64,000 bases of DNA from Holophagales bacterium (lineage in GTDB: Bacteria > Acidobacteriota > Thermoanaerobaculia > UBA5066): the NCBI GenBank assembly GCA_016719485.1, contig JADJZB010000002.1, forward strand, positions 434,001-498,000, read 5' to 3'. The position numbers and the translations under genes are program-made. Positions 1 to 7,387 of the stretch are shown here, piece by piece; the stretch's first letter is position 1; every line of letters starts with the position of its first letter. Below the pieces are notes generated by a model. That model did no database searches. It saw only the letters and a list, made by a program, of their open reading frames with translations, and was not told the origin of the DNA.

Positions 1-371
1 TCCCTGAGCGCCTCGAGGGTCTTCTTGAGGAACGGCGCGCTCACCCAAGAGCGCGCGGCCAGCAGGAGGGCCGCCCCCGCGATCAGGGCGGCGGCCGAGA
101 CGACGAGCGCGGCCAGCCATCCGGCGAGCACCGTCGCGAGGGCCAGGAAGCCCGAGACCACGAGAAACTGAAGACCGAAAACGACCAGCAGCATCGCCCC
201 GGCGACTAAGGCGATGCGGCGGAAGCGGACTTCGAGGTCCTGCGCCAGCTCCGTGCGCGCCATGAGGAACCGGGTCGCGGCGAGGTCCGTCCCACGCTCG
301 GCGAGCCTGTCCAGAAGCTCTGCCAGCGGTACCTCTCTCGGCAGATCGGAACCCGATCGCGTCTCACTCAC
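1..371 (-). CDS. Phage-holin-family (DUF1469-like) membrane protein, 3' end cut by window edge
   Basis: Translating the minus strand from a GTG at 371 gives an acidic amphipathic N-terminus (SETRSGSDLPREVPLAELL). Two hydrophobic segments follow at about residues 53-75 and 80-105, then FLKKTLEAL at the window edge. This is the layout of the small cytoplasmic-membrane proteins called phage holin family (Phage_holin_3_6/DUF1469). They are found in non-phage stress clusters beside PRC-barrel and DUF883-like genes, and their function is unknown. About 123 codons are visible, close to the usual family length of 120-140. The start is uncertain: an in-frame GTG also lies at 374, the AAAGG-like sequence sits only two bases before the chosen start, and the sigma-54-like promoter upstream would give an almost leaderless message. 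Confidence 0.6.
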   Translation of the reverse strand, partial: MSETRSGSDLPREVPLAELLDRLAERGTDLAATRFLMARTELAQDLEVRFRRIALVAGAMLLVVFGLQFLVVSGFLALATVLAGWLAALVVSAAALIAGAALLLAARSWVSAPFLKKTLEALR

Positions 372-382
372 CACCTTTGAAG

Positions 383-398
383 CGCAAGAGGGGTGCCA
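383..398 (-). promoter_or_regulatory. Sigma-54-like -24/-12 promoter for the holin-family gene
   Basis: Read on the minus strand the 16-mer is TGGCACC-CCTC-TTGCG. It matches 10 of 12 fixed positions of TGGCACG-N4-TTGCA, with GG and GC in the required spacing. The predicted start of transcription is about 372, immediately before the chosen GTG, so the mRNA would be leaderless or the start codon is misplaced. Its partner is the divergent promoter at 554-569. Confidence 0.5.
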
Positions 399-486
399 GC
401 GCGGGGGACCCGCTCCATCCCACGCCTCGCGCCGGGATCCCGATCCGCCGCGCCACGACCTCGAGCGGGGGAAGCGGGCGAGGATG

Positions 487-510
487 TAGTCCTTTCAACG
501 CAGCCGGAAC
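487..510. promoter_or_regulatory. Candidate enhancer site (copy A) between divergent sigma-54-like promoters
   Basis: TAGTCCTTTCAACG followed six bases later by GAAC. The same arrangement (13 of 14 bases plus GAAC at identical spacing) occurs at 6976-6999, the only other intergenic gap in this block. It lies about 80 bases upstream of the predicted start for the PRC-barrel gene and about 127 upstream of that for the holin gene. That is the range expected for an upstream activating sequence of a sigma-54 activator. Apart from this element and the two promoters, nothing was recognised in the 372-624 gap. Confidence 0.45.
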
Positions 511-553
511 GGTCTGCAAAACGCGACGAGCCCCCGTGCGGCCCCTCTCATCG

Positions 554-569
554 TGGCATCCCGATTGCG
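554..569 (+). promoter_or_regulatory. Sigma-54-like promoter for the PRC-barrel gene
   Basis: TGGCATC-CCGA-TTGCG matches 9 of 12 fixed positions of the -24/-12 consensus, including the key GG and GC. The predicted transcription start is about 580. That leaves a 45-base leader carrying the GGAAGGAG ribosome-binding site at 611-618. Confidence 0.55.
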
Positions 570-624
570 CAGGGCTCGGCACGGGCGGCCGTGCTCGCCG
601 GCCGCAAAGAGGAAGGAGACCCTC

Positions 625-996
625 ATGACGACCACTCTGATGGAAGTTCGACCCAAGCTCCTCACCGCGTCGACGCTCAAGGGAAACGCCGTCAAGAACC
701 TCGCCGGCGAGAGTCTCGGCACCATCGAGGAGTTCATGATCGAGCTCGAGACCGGGCGGATCGGCTACTGCGTCCTCTCGTTCGGAGGGGTGCTCGGGAT
801 CGGCGACAAGCTGTTCGCCATTCCCTACAAGGCGATGACTCTCGACACCGTCACTCACACGTTCACCCTCGACATCTCGAAGGAGCGCCTCGAGAGCGCG
901 CCCGGCTTCGACAAGGGCGCCTGGCCCGACATGACCGACCGGGCCTGGGGGGAGAGGATCTACGGCTTCTACGACGTCCAGCCCTACTGGATGTGA
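625..996 (+). CDS. PRC-barrel domain protein
   Basis: A 123-residue protein with no signal peptide. The central part (LKGNAVKNLAGESLGTIEEF, then RIGYCVLSFGGVLGIGDKLF and AIPYKAM) is a classic PRC-barrel, the small beta-barrel found in photosynthetic reaction centre H subunits, RimM and many stress-induced bacterial proteins. The C-terminus (WGERIYGFYDVQPYW) matches the tail often seen in stand-alone copies. The ATG at 625 is chosen over longer in-frame starts because a strong ribosome-binding site (GGAAGGAG) sits 6 bases before it and the family homology begins just after. The gene lies behind a sigma-54-like promoter and diverges from a holin-family gene. Similar neighbourhoods are common in stress or envelope clusters. 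The molecular role is not known. Confidence 0.85.
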   Translation: MTTTLMEVRPKLLTASTLKGNAVKNLAGESLGTIEEFMIELETGRIGYCVLSFGGVLGIGDKLFAIPYKAMTLDTVTHTFTLDISKERLESAPGFDKGAWPDMTDRAWGERIYGFYDVQPYWM

Positions 997-1046
997 GGAA
1001 CCGGCAAGAGGCGGCGCATGCGCCACCTCTTGCCCTTCCTGCCCTC

Positions 1047-1736
1047 TCAGTGGCACTGGCGGGGGCGGAAGAGAAGAACGCGATCCCGGGTCTGGCTCGC
1101 GATCCGAGCGACCTGGAACTCCCGGAACTCGGGGCTCGGATCGGTCGATGCGTCGTGAACGGGACACCGGATGCCGGCGACCCTCACGACGTCGCCTGCG
1201 CCGAGCGGCATCGCGACGCCCGCGGCCGACACCCATGCGGAGCCCTCGCCGACGACGACACGCGTGTCATCTGCCCTGCCGACCTCGATCCGGTATTCCC
1301 CGGCACGCTCGACCGTCAGCGAGGCGTTCGGGGTGTCGACCCCGAACGACTCCTCGGGCAGGAGCCGCCCGACCAGGAACGAGGCCTCCCCGCCCCAGAC
1401 GTAGAAGCGCTTGACCTCGTGCGTGAGCTCGACCGCCTCGAGCCCCGCCCCGGCCTCCAGGTGGATCTCGAGACCCGCGGAGTGGAGCCCGAGCCGCGCC
1501 CCTCTTCCGGCGTAGAGACGATCGCCGGTCGCCACCGACAGGCCGAGGGACGCCGGTCGCCAACCGTCCGGGTCGCCGCCGCGGTCGTAGGAGGCGCCCC
1601 CGGAGACGCCCGCGACCCTGAGGACGACCCGGCCCGTCCCGACGCCCGGGCGCGGCCGGGTCTCTCCCCGTGGCGCGATCGCGACCGTTCCGAAGGTCGA
1701 CTCGTGGGTGCGGCCCAGATCCCCTGCGCTGCTCAT
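1047..1736 (-). CDS. Short FecR-like protein, possible truncated paralogue of the DUF6600 protein
   Basis: The 229-residue product aligns by eye with the FecR-like N-terminal part of the much larger protein at 4748-6868. Shared patterns, in the same order, are DGWRPASLGLSVATGDRLY against DDWQPATVNYPMTLGDRIW, ESFGVDTPNASLTVERAGEY against EIFEVATPNVSVTFERPGSY, and GAGDVVRVAGI against DRGDQIRVWGI. No convincing signal peptide is present, unlike the larger protein, and the Trp/Gly-rich and proline-rich parts are missing. It is the last gene of the minus-strand run DUF6600 - ATPase - this gene, 117 bases after the ATPase stop. It may be a decayed or domain-only copy. A start other than the ATG at 1736 is possible. 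Confidence 0.6.
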   Translation of the reverse strand: MSSAGDLGRTHESTFGTVAIAPRGETRPRPGVGTGRVVLRVAGVSGGASYDRGGDPDGWRPASLGLSVATGDRLYAGRGARLGLHSAGLEIHLEAGAGLEAVELTHEVKRFYVWGGEASFLVGRLLPEESFGVDTPNASLTVERAGEYRIEVGRADDTRVVVGEGSAWVSAAGVAMPLGAGDVVRVAGIRCPVHDASTDPSPEFREFQVARIASQTRDRVLLFRPRQCH

Positions 1737-1853
1737 GTCTTCAGCCCACCCTTCGCCCCTGGAGAATCCGCATCGGCACGTGACCGCTGCGTTGCGTCGC
1801 GCGCTCGGACCGGGTACCGCAATCCCGCTGCCAGCGCCGCGGAGGGCCCGGGA

Positions 1854-4700
1854 TCAGCGCGCAGCCATCCGTCGAAGAGCCAGCTTCCAGACTTCGACGA
1901 CGACGAGGATCGTGAGGCCGGATCCGAAGGCGATGAGCAGGTCCCGCGCGCCGAGGGGGGCGGTCTTGAAGACCTTCTGGAGGAACGGCACGTAGACGAC
2001 CGCCACCTGGAGGCCGATCGTCGATACGAACGCGCCGACCATCAGCGGGTTCGTGAAGAGCCCGAGGCGGAAGAGCGAGGTCCGCTCGGACCGGACCTCC
2101 AGCGCCAGGATCACCTGCGAAAAGATCAGGGTCGTGAAGAGGAGCGTCTGCCAGGCCGGGTCGCCGCTGCGGAACGCCCAGAGGCCGATGCCGAGCGAGA
2201 TCAGGCTCATCACGACGCCCATCACGGCGACGAACGCCACGAGGCCGCGACCGAAGATGCTCTCCTCCGACGAGGTGGGAGGCCGCTTCATGATGCTCTT
2301 CTCGGCCGGTTCCACGCCCAGCGCCAGGGCCGGCAGCCCGTCGGTTACGAGGTTCATCCAGAGGATCTGGAGCGGCAGGAGCGGCAGAGGCATGCCGAGG
2401 AGAGGCCCCAGGAGCATCACAGCGATCTCGCTGGCGTTGCAGCTCAGGAGGTACTTGATGAACTTCCGGATGTTGTCGTAGATCTTCCGGCCTTCCTCCA
2501 CGGCCGCCACGATCGTGGCGAAATTGTCGTCGAGGAGGACCATCTCGGCCGCGTCCCTGGCGACGTCGGTTCCCGTGATCCCCATCGCCACTCCGATGTC
2601 GGCCTTTCGGAGCGCGGGCGCGTCGTTGACGCCGTCGCCCGTCATGGCGACGACCAGGCCCTGCTCCTGGAGGCTCGAGACGAGCCGGATCTTGTGCTCG
2701 GGCGCGACGCGGGCGAAGACGGAGACACGGTGGACGCTCTCGCGCAGCTCTTCGTCCTGCAGCCCGTCGAGGTCCTGCCCGGTCAGGAACTCATCGCTCT
2801 CGGTGATCCCGACCTGCCTGGCGATGTGGCCGGCCGTCAGCGGATGGTCGCCGGTGATCATGACCGTGCGGATGCCCGCCTCCCGGCAGCGGGCCACCGC
2901 CTCGGTGACCTCGGGCCGGGCCGGGTCGAGCAGTCCGAAGAGCCCGACGAGGATGAGGTCGGTCTCGAGGCCGGACAGCTCCGGACCGGTCGGGACGTGA
3001 TCGACCGGGCGAACGGCCACACCCAGGATGCGCATTCCCTTCGCCGCGAGGTCGTCGTGCGCCTTCATCACGCCGCGACGCCGGTCGTCGTCGAGCGGCA
3101 CGAGCGCGCCGTCCACCCAGACGGACCGCGTCACCTCGAGCAGCCCGTCGACGGCGCCCTTCGTGACGGCGAGGAAGTCGGGCGTCGCGACGTCCTGGCT
3201 GCGCCGCGCCCAGAGCGGCCCGAGGACGGCGGGCACCTGGGCATCCGCCACGGGCATCCGGTGAACCGTCGTCATCCGCTTGCGGACGGAGTCGAATGGA
3301 AGCTCGGCCACCCTGGGCAGGGCCCCGTCGAGGTCGTCCTTCCTCGCGCCGTACTCCGCGGCCGCCAGGACGAGCGCGCTCTCGGTCGGGTCGCCCACGG
3401 CGTGGAAGCCCGCGGCGGGATCCCCGTCCGGCGCGAGGACGGCGTCGTTGCACAGCGCGCCCCCGACGAGGAGGAGGTCGAGAGCCGAGACGTGCGCGCC
3501 CGCCTCCTCGGCCGAGCCGGCACGCTTCAGGGTGAGATGCCCGCCGTCCTCCCTCTGGACGAGGTCGATCCGCCGGTTGGCGATGTCGATCGCCGTGACC
3601 GTCATCCGGTTCTGGGTCAGGGTGCCGGTCTTGTCCGAGCAGATGACGCTCACGGAGCCGAGGGTCTCCACGGCCGGGAGCTTTCGGATCAGCGCCTTGC
3701 GCCGGAGCATGCGCTGCGCCCCGAGGGAGAGGGCGATGGTGACGACCGCGGTCATCGCTTCCGGAATGGCCGCGACGGCGAGGCTGACGGCGGTGAGGAG
3801 AACCTGCAAGACCTCCTCCCGCGTCCCGGCCGTCCGGATGCCGAGGAGGAAGACGACCGCGACGAGGACGCCCGCCGCGATGGCCAGCCCCCGGCCCAGG
3901 CGATCGAGCCTCTTCTGGAGCGGGGTCTTCTCCTTCACCACGGACTGGATCAGGCCGGCGATCTTCCCCAGCTGGGTGGCCATTCCGGTCGCCGTCACGA
4001 CGGCTTCACCGCGTCCATAGGTGACGACGGTCCCCGCGTAGACCATGTTGCGGCGCTCGGCGAGCGGCTTCTCGGACGTGAAGACGAGCGCGCCGTCCTT
4101 CTCCACCGCCTCGGACTCGCCCGTGAGCGCCGACTCCTGCGCCCGCAGGTTGACGCTGGACAGGACGCGCGCGTCGGCCGGCACGACGTTCCCCGTCTCC
4201 AGGAGAACGACGTCGCCCGGCACCAGCTCGCGCGAAGAGATCTCCAGCACCCGCCCCTCGCGCCGCACCTTCACCGTGGGAACCGACATCCGCGCGAGCG
4301 CGGCCATCGACCGCTCGGCGCGGTGTTCCTGGGTGTAGCCCAGGACCGCGTTGAGGACCACGATGACGAGGATGACCACGGCCTCGATCCAGTCTCCGAG
4401 CACCGCCGAGAGGGCCGCGGCGGCGAGGAGAATGAAGGTCATGACGTTGAAGAGCTGCTCGCGCAGGATGGCGAGCCGGCTGCGACCGGCCCGCTCGGTC
4501 AGCTCGTTTGGTCCGTGCTCTTCCAGGCGTTCTGCCGCCTCGGCAGCGCCGAGGCCCGCGACGCCGTCACTCGCATGACGCTTCAGCACGTCCTCGGCAC
4601 TCCGGCGCGAGGCGTCGGGCGAAGGCTCTTCGGACGCCGCAACCCCCGGCGGCACGGAATCGTTCCGCCGGGGGTCCGGGGCTTCCAGGGCAGAGCCCAT
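1854..4700 (-). CDS. Cation-translocating P-type ATPase (Ca2+/P2-type)
   Basis: A 948-residue ATP-driven cation pump of the inner membrane. Visible parts in order: N-terminal cation-ATPase domain (HASDGVAGLGAAEAAERL), first transmembrane pair, actuator domain with LTGES near residue 190, phosphorylation motif SDKTGTLTQNRMT with Asp356, nucleotide-binding domain, hinge MTGDGVNDAPALRKADIGVA near 685, and a C-terminal set of membrane helices. PEAMTAVVTIALSLGAQRM before the phosphorylation site, and the absence of a CPC motif or an N-terminal metal-binding domain, place it with P2A/P2-type (calcium, or Na/K-like) pumps, not copper or zinc P1B pumps. The exact ion cannot be read from sequence alone. 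It lies 47 bases downstream of the DUF6600 gene on the same strand and is probably co-transcribed with it. Confidence 0.93.
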   Translation of the reverse strand: MGSALEAPDPRRNDSVPPGVAASEEPSPDASRRSAEDVLKRHASDGVAGLGAAEAAERLEEHGPNELTERAGRSRLAILREQLFNVMTFILLAAAALSAVLGDWIEAVVILVIVVLNAVLGYTQEHRAERSMAALARMSVPTVKVRREGRVLEISSRELVPGDVVLLETGNVVPADARVLSSVNLRAQESALTGESEAVEKDGALVFTSEKPLAERRNMVYAGTVVTYGRGEAVVTATGMATQLGKIAGLIQSVVKEKTPLQKRLDRLGRGLAIAAGVLVAVVFLLGIRTAGTREEVLQVLLTAVSLAVAAIPEAMTAVVTIALSLGAQRMLRRKALIRKLPAVETLGSVSVICSDKTGTLTQNRMTVTAIDIANRRIDLVQREDGGHLTLKRAGSAEEAGAHVSALDLLLVGGALCNDAVLAPDGDPAAGFHAVGDPTESALVLAAAEYGARKDDLDGALPRVAELPFDSVRKRMTTVHRMPVADAQVPAVLGPLWARRSQDVATPDFLAVTKGAVDGLLEVTRSVWVDGALVPLDDDRRRGVMKAHDDLAAKGMRILGVAVRPVDHVPTGPELSGLETDLILVGLFGLLDPARPEVTEAVARCREAGIRTVMITGDHPLTAGHIARQVGITESDEFLTGQDLDGLQDEELRESVHRVSVFARVAPEHKIRLVSSLQEQGLVVAMTGDGVNDAPALRKADIGVAMGITGTDVARDAAEMVLLDDNFATIVAAVEEGRKIYDNIRKFIKYLLSCNASEIAVMLLGPLLGMPLPLLPLQILWMNLVTDGLPALALGVEPAEKSIMKRPPTSSEESIFGRGLVAFVAVMGVVMSLISLGIGLWAFRSGDPAWQTLLFTTLIFSQVILALEVRSERTSLFRLGLFTNPLMVGAFVSTIGLQVAVVYVPFLQKVFKTAPLGARDLLIAFGSGLTILVVVEVWKLALRRMAAR

Positions 4701-4747
4701 CGGCGTCAGGCCATCAGTCGTTCTTCTTCACCTTTTCGCCGTCGTGA

Positions 4748-6868
4748 TCAGACCGGCGTCGGGGTGGGTGAGGGCCTCGCCTGGCGCTTACTCGGTTGGA
4801 CCTGATTCTGTTCGTTCTTCTGCGGTTCGTTCTTCTGGGGCTCGGTCCTCTGCGGCTGGGCCCTCCGCGGCTCCGTCTTTTGCGGTTCGGCTTTCTGCGG
4901 CTCGGCTTTCTGCGGCTCGGCCTTCTGCGGCTCGGCCCTGTCGGACCGTGCAGGGGCCGGCTGCGAATCGGTCCACTCGCGCCGGGTCTCCGTCGCGGGC
5001 GGCCTCGCCGCCGCTGGCGTCGGAGGAGGAGCGGGCCGATCGACGGCCCTTTCCGGCGGCCGCATCGGCGTAGCGGCACGCATCGGCGGCGCTTCCCTCG
5101 TCAGCTCGGGCTCGGGCGCCGGCGCACGATCTCGCGTCGGAGGCGCACCCTGACCGTTGCCACGACGCGGCGCCGCGGTCGGGGGCGCGGGCTGCGGCTG
5201 GGTTTCCGGCCGGGGCTCCCACACCCGCGGCTGAGGGGTCTCGTCGCGTCCGAGCGGCGAACGCTCGGGCGTCGCCGGGACCCGGGTCGAGGAGGGCGGC
5301 AGCGGCTGCGGCTGGCGCGAAGCCTTCACGTCGCCGCGGGGGGCCAGCTGGACTTCCGCGCGGGCGGCCGGCCGGACCGGCTGGCTGCGCGTCTCTCCAC
5401 GGTTCTGTTCGACCGAGAGGCGGCGCGAGACGTCGGCGGGGACGGGCTCGCCTCCCCTTTCCCGGATGACTTCGAGCTTGCGGTCGAAGGACGGCGGCGC
5501 CGGCGGCGGGGCCGTCCGGGTGACGACCTCACGCTGGGCGATCCTCTGCGGCGGCTGGATCGAGGCACGCCCCTGGACGGAGACCGCGCTGACGCGGATC
5601 GACTCGCGGGTCGGGATGACCGGGATCGGGCCGCGTACGAGGGGTGCCCTCGAGACGTCGCGCAGGACTCTCGCGTCGCTCACGAAGGCCCGGTCGACCC
5701 TTCCGCTCGCGACGAAGACGTCGCGGGAGACGACGGTCACCCGGTTGCGGTAGGCGTAGTTGAATCCCGCCACGTTGACGTTCGAACGCGAGCGGTGCCA
5801 CCACGGGTCGAACGGCTCGCGCGGACCGAGAGGGAACCAGCCGACGAACCCGCCGATCGAGATGGAGAAGGACACGCCTCCCCCGCCTCCGCCGACGAAG
5901 CCGACGACGGCCGGCGAGTACCCGGGGTACTGGTTGCCAGGGCCGACCGGAACCCAGCCCCAGCGGCCCCGGACGACGGCCCAACGGCCGTAGTGGTAGG
6001 GCGCCCAGCCCCAGGGCTCCGAGGAAAGCCACGTCCAGCCCCACGGGTCACGCCAGATCCAGCGTCCGGCCCGGTACGGCTCCCAGCCGGCGGCCATTCC
6101 CCTCGGGTACCAGACGGAACCGTACTGGGCGTGGTTCTCCCAGGAGCCATACGCATCGAGATCGTTGATGCCGTAGATGTCGGGGTGGACGTACGACACC
6201 GAGCCGACCGAGCGATACCGCCGGGCGCGCTGCTCTACCCAGCGATCCCAGCTGTCCGTGCGGCCGATGCGGACGAGGTCGTAGTCGGGACGGTCGATGC
6301 CCCAGACGCGGATCTGGTCGCCGCGGTCCAGGTCGATCTGGCCCCCGGCGGCGGCTGCCCAGGCCCGGCCCTGGAAGACCGAGACGCGGCTGTTGCCGTC
6401 TTCGTCGACCTGGACGCGGTAGCTGCCGGGCCGCTCGAAGGTCACCGATACGTTCGGAGTGGCCACCTCGAAGATCTCGTCCCGATCGAGGCGGTTGATC
6501 CGGATGGACGCCGTCCCGAGGCTGAGGGAAAGCTGGCGGACGTCTCGCGCCAGGTCGAGCGCCGCCAGCTCGGTCTGGGCCGCGAGGTAGACCGTCGCGC
6601 CGCGCAGCTGGAGCTCCATCCGCCCGTTCCGCCCGGTCCAGATCCGGTCGCCGAGCGTCATCGGGTAGTTGACGGTGGCGGGCTGCCAGTCGTCCGGCGC
6701 ATCGCCGCGATTGAACGACACTTCACCCTCGAAGTACGACACGCGGGCCACGGACTGGCGGATTCCGTCGTCGTACTGGTCGTCGTCACGTTGGGCCGCC
6801 GCGGGTGGGAACGTGAGAAGGACGGCCGCAAGTACGAGCAGGGTTCGGAGACCAGGTCGGAGTTTCAT
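4748..6868 (-). CDS. Exported DUF6600/FecR-like protein with proline-rich repeat tail
   Basis: A 706-residue exported protein of unknown function. It has a signal peptide (MKLRPGLRTLLVLAAVLL... ending PAAAQ), then a FecR-like beta domain at about residues 35-190. A Trp/Tyr/Gly-rich segment at about 240-330 repeats W-x-P units (WRDPWGWTWLSSEPWGWAPY), the hallmark of DUF6600. The rest is a long low-complexity Pro/Arg/Gln region. The last 80 residues hold imperfect pentapeptide repeats of the type EPQKA. The ATG at 6868 is preferred to an upstream in-frame ATG at 7018. It has GGAGGG six bases before it, it begins the signal peptide, and a sigma-54-like promoter at 6892-6907 lies between the two. 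The gene heads a minus-strand run with the P-type ATPase and the short FecR-like gene. Confidence 0.82.
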   Translation of the reverse strand: MKLRPGLRTLLVLAAVLLTFPPAAAQRDDDQYDDGIRQSVARVSYFEGEVSFNRGDAPDDWQPATVNYPMTLGDRIWTGRNGRMELQLRGATVYLAAQTELAALDLARDVRQLSLSLGTASIRINRLDRDEIFEVATPNVSVTFERPGSYRVQVDEDGNSRVSVFQGRAWAAAAGGQIDLDRGDQIRVWGIDRPDYDLVRIGRTDSWDRWVEQRARRYRSVGSVSYVHPDIYGINDLDAYGSWENHAQYGSVWYPRGMAAGWEPYRAGRWIWRDPWGWTWLSSEPWGWAPYHYGRWAVVRGRWGWVPVGPGNQYPGYSPAVVGFVGGGGGGVSFSISIGGFVGWFPLGPREPFDPWWHRSRSNVNVAGFNYAYRNRVTVVSRDVFVASGRVDRAFVSDARVLRDVSRAPLVRGPIPVIPTRESIRVSAVSVQGRASIQPPQRIAQREVVTRTAPPPAPPSFDRKLEVIRERGGEPVPADVSRRLSVEQNRGETRSQPVRPAARAEVQLAPRGDVKASRQPQPLPPSSTRVPATPERSPLGRDETPQPRVWEPRPETQPQPAPPTAAPRRGNGQGAPPTRDRAPAPEPELTREAPPMRAATPMRPPERAVDRPAPPPTPAAARPPATETRREWTDSQPAPARSDRAEPQKAEPQKAEPQKAEPQKTEPRRAQPQRTEPQKNEPQKNEQNQVQPSKRQARPSPTPTPV
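4816..4937 (-). repeat. 15-base tandem repeat inside the DUF6600 gene
   Basis: Four clean units of 15 bases lie at 4876-4935 (type CTTTCTGCGGCTCGG on the plus strand), flanked by more diverged copies. On the coding strand each unit encodes one pentapeptide of the AEPQK type. The period keeps the reading frame, so copy number can change without breaking the protein. Confidence 0.8.
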
Positions 6869-6891
6869 ATTCCCTCCATCGCGAGCCCCCT

Positions 6892-6907
6892 TGCGAGGGT
6901 CGTGCCG
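6892..6907 (-). promoter_or_regulatory. Sigma-54-like promoter for the DUF6600 - ATPase run
   Basis: On the minus strand the site reads CGGCACG-ACCC-TCGCA, 10 of 12 consensus positions with GG and GC correctly spaced. The predicted start is about 6881, 13 bases before the ATG, a leader just long enough for the GGAGGG ribosome-binding site. Coordinates may be off by one base because of a C-run close by. Confidence 0.45.
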
Positions 6908-6975
6908 TCCCATTGAGAGGCCGGTACGCCGCCCGGACCATCCGCGGGACGCGGAGATCCCTGGCTGGCGCCCTG

Positions 6976-6999
6976 TACTCCTTTCAACGGGAATTGAAC
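6976..6999. promoter_or_regulatory. Candidate enhancer site (copy B) between divergent sigma-54-like promoters
   Basis: TACTCCTTTCAACG, six bases, then GAAC. It matches the element at 487-510 in 13 of 14 bases with the GAAC at the same spacing, and contains the inverted repeat TTCAA-N6-TTGAA. It lies about 108 bases upstream of the predicted DUF6600 start and 117 upstream of the predicted lmo0937-type gene start. The 314-base gap 6869-7182 holds only this element and the two promoters. Confidence 0.5.
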
Positions 7000-7079
7000 T
7001 CGTTTCCACTTTCGCCATTCTCCCCCCGCTCTCACCCGGCAGCTCCCCGCGAAATCGCCCTCCGTCGCCGCCGGGGAGG

Positions 7080-7095
7080 TGGCACTCGGCTTGCG
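7080..7095 (+). promoter_or_regulatory. Sigma-54-like promoter for the lmo0937-type gene
   Basis: TGGCACT-CGGC-TTGCG matches 10 of 12 positions, with the TGGCAC-N5-TTGC core exact. The predicted start is about 7106, 77 bases before the ATG at 7183. This is the best sigma-54-like site in the window. Confidence 0.65.
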
Positions 7096-7182
7096 CTTCC
7101 TTCCGGGCAGAACTGGTCCGGCTGCGGCGGGCCTCCGTCCCTGCCTCACGACTTCATCGGCTGACGGAGAGAAGGACATTCC

Positions 7183-7329
7183 ATGTGGACAATCGCCGTC
7201 ATTCTCCTCGTTCTCTGGGCTCTGGGGATGGTCTCGTCCTACACCGTGGGCGGTCTCATCCACATCCTGCTGGTCGTCGCCATCATCGTGGTGCTCATCC
7301 GCGTCATCCAGGGCCGACGGGTCCTCTGA
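7183..7329 (+). CDS. lmo0937-family (DUF5670) small membrane protein
   Basis: A 48-residue peptide made of two short hydrophobic helices (MWTIAVILLVLWALGMVSSY and GLIHILLVVAIIVVLIRVI) ending in the basic tail QGRRVL. This is the near-invariant pattern of the lmo0937/DUF5670 family of tiny inner-membrane proteins. They are often induced by stress and their function is unknown. It has a clear ribosome-binding site (GGAGAGAAGGA) before the ATG. A sigma-54-like promoter lies upstream and an 11-bp hairpin 9 bases after the stop, so it appears to be a single-gene transcript. Confidence 0.88.
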   Translation: MWTIAVILLVLWALGMVSSYTVGGLIHILLVVAIIVVLIRVIQGRRVL

Positions 7330-7337
7330 GGACGCCG

Positions 7338-7365
7338 GACGGGCGGCTTCCACGAGCCGCCCGTC
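7338..7365 (+). terminator. Hairpin terminator after the lmo0937-type gene
   Basis: Perfect 11-bp stem GACGGGCGGCT / AGCCGCCCGTC with a six-base loop, starting 9 bases after the stop codon. There is no T-run, as is common in very GC-rich genomes. Confidence 0.65.
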
Positions 7366-7387
7366 ACGAGATTCGGCGCTTTGGGCT

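Noticed and set aside
393..4805. A 1470-codon plus-strand frame covering the ATPase region
   Set aside because: It runs antisense through the P-type ATPase and the FecR-like gene, has no family motif, and ignores the clear PRC-barrel start at 625.
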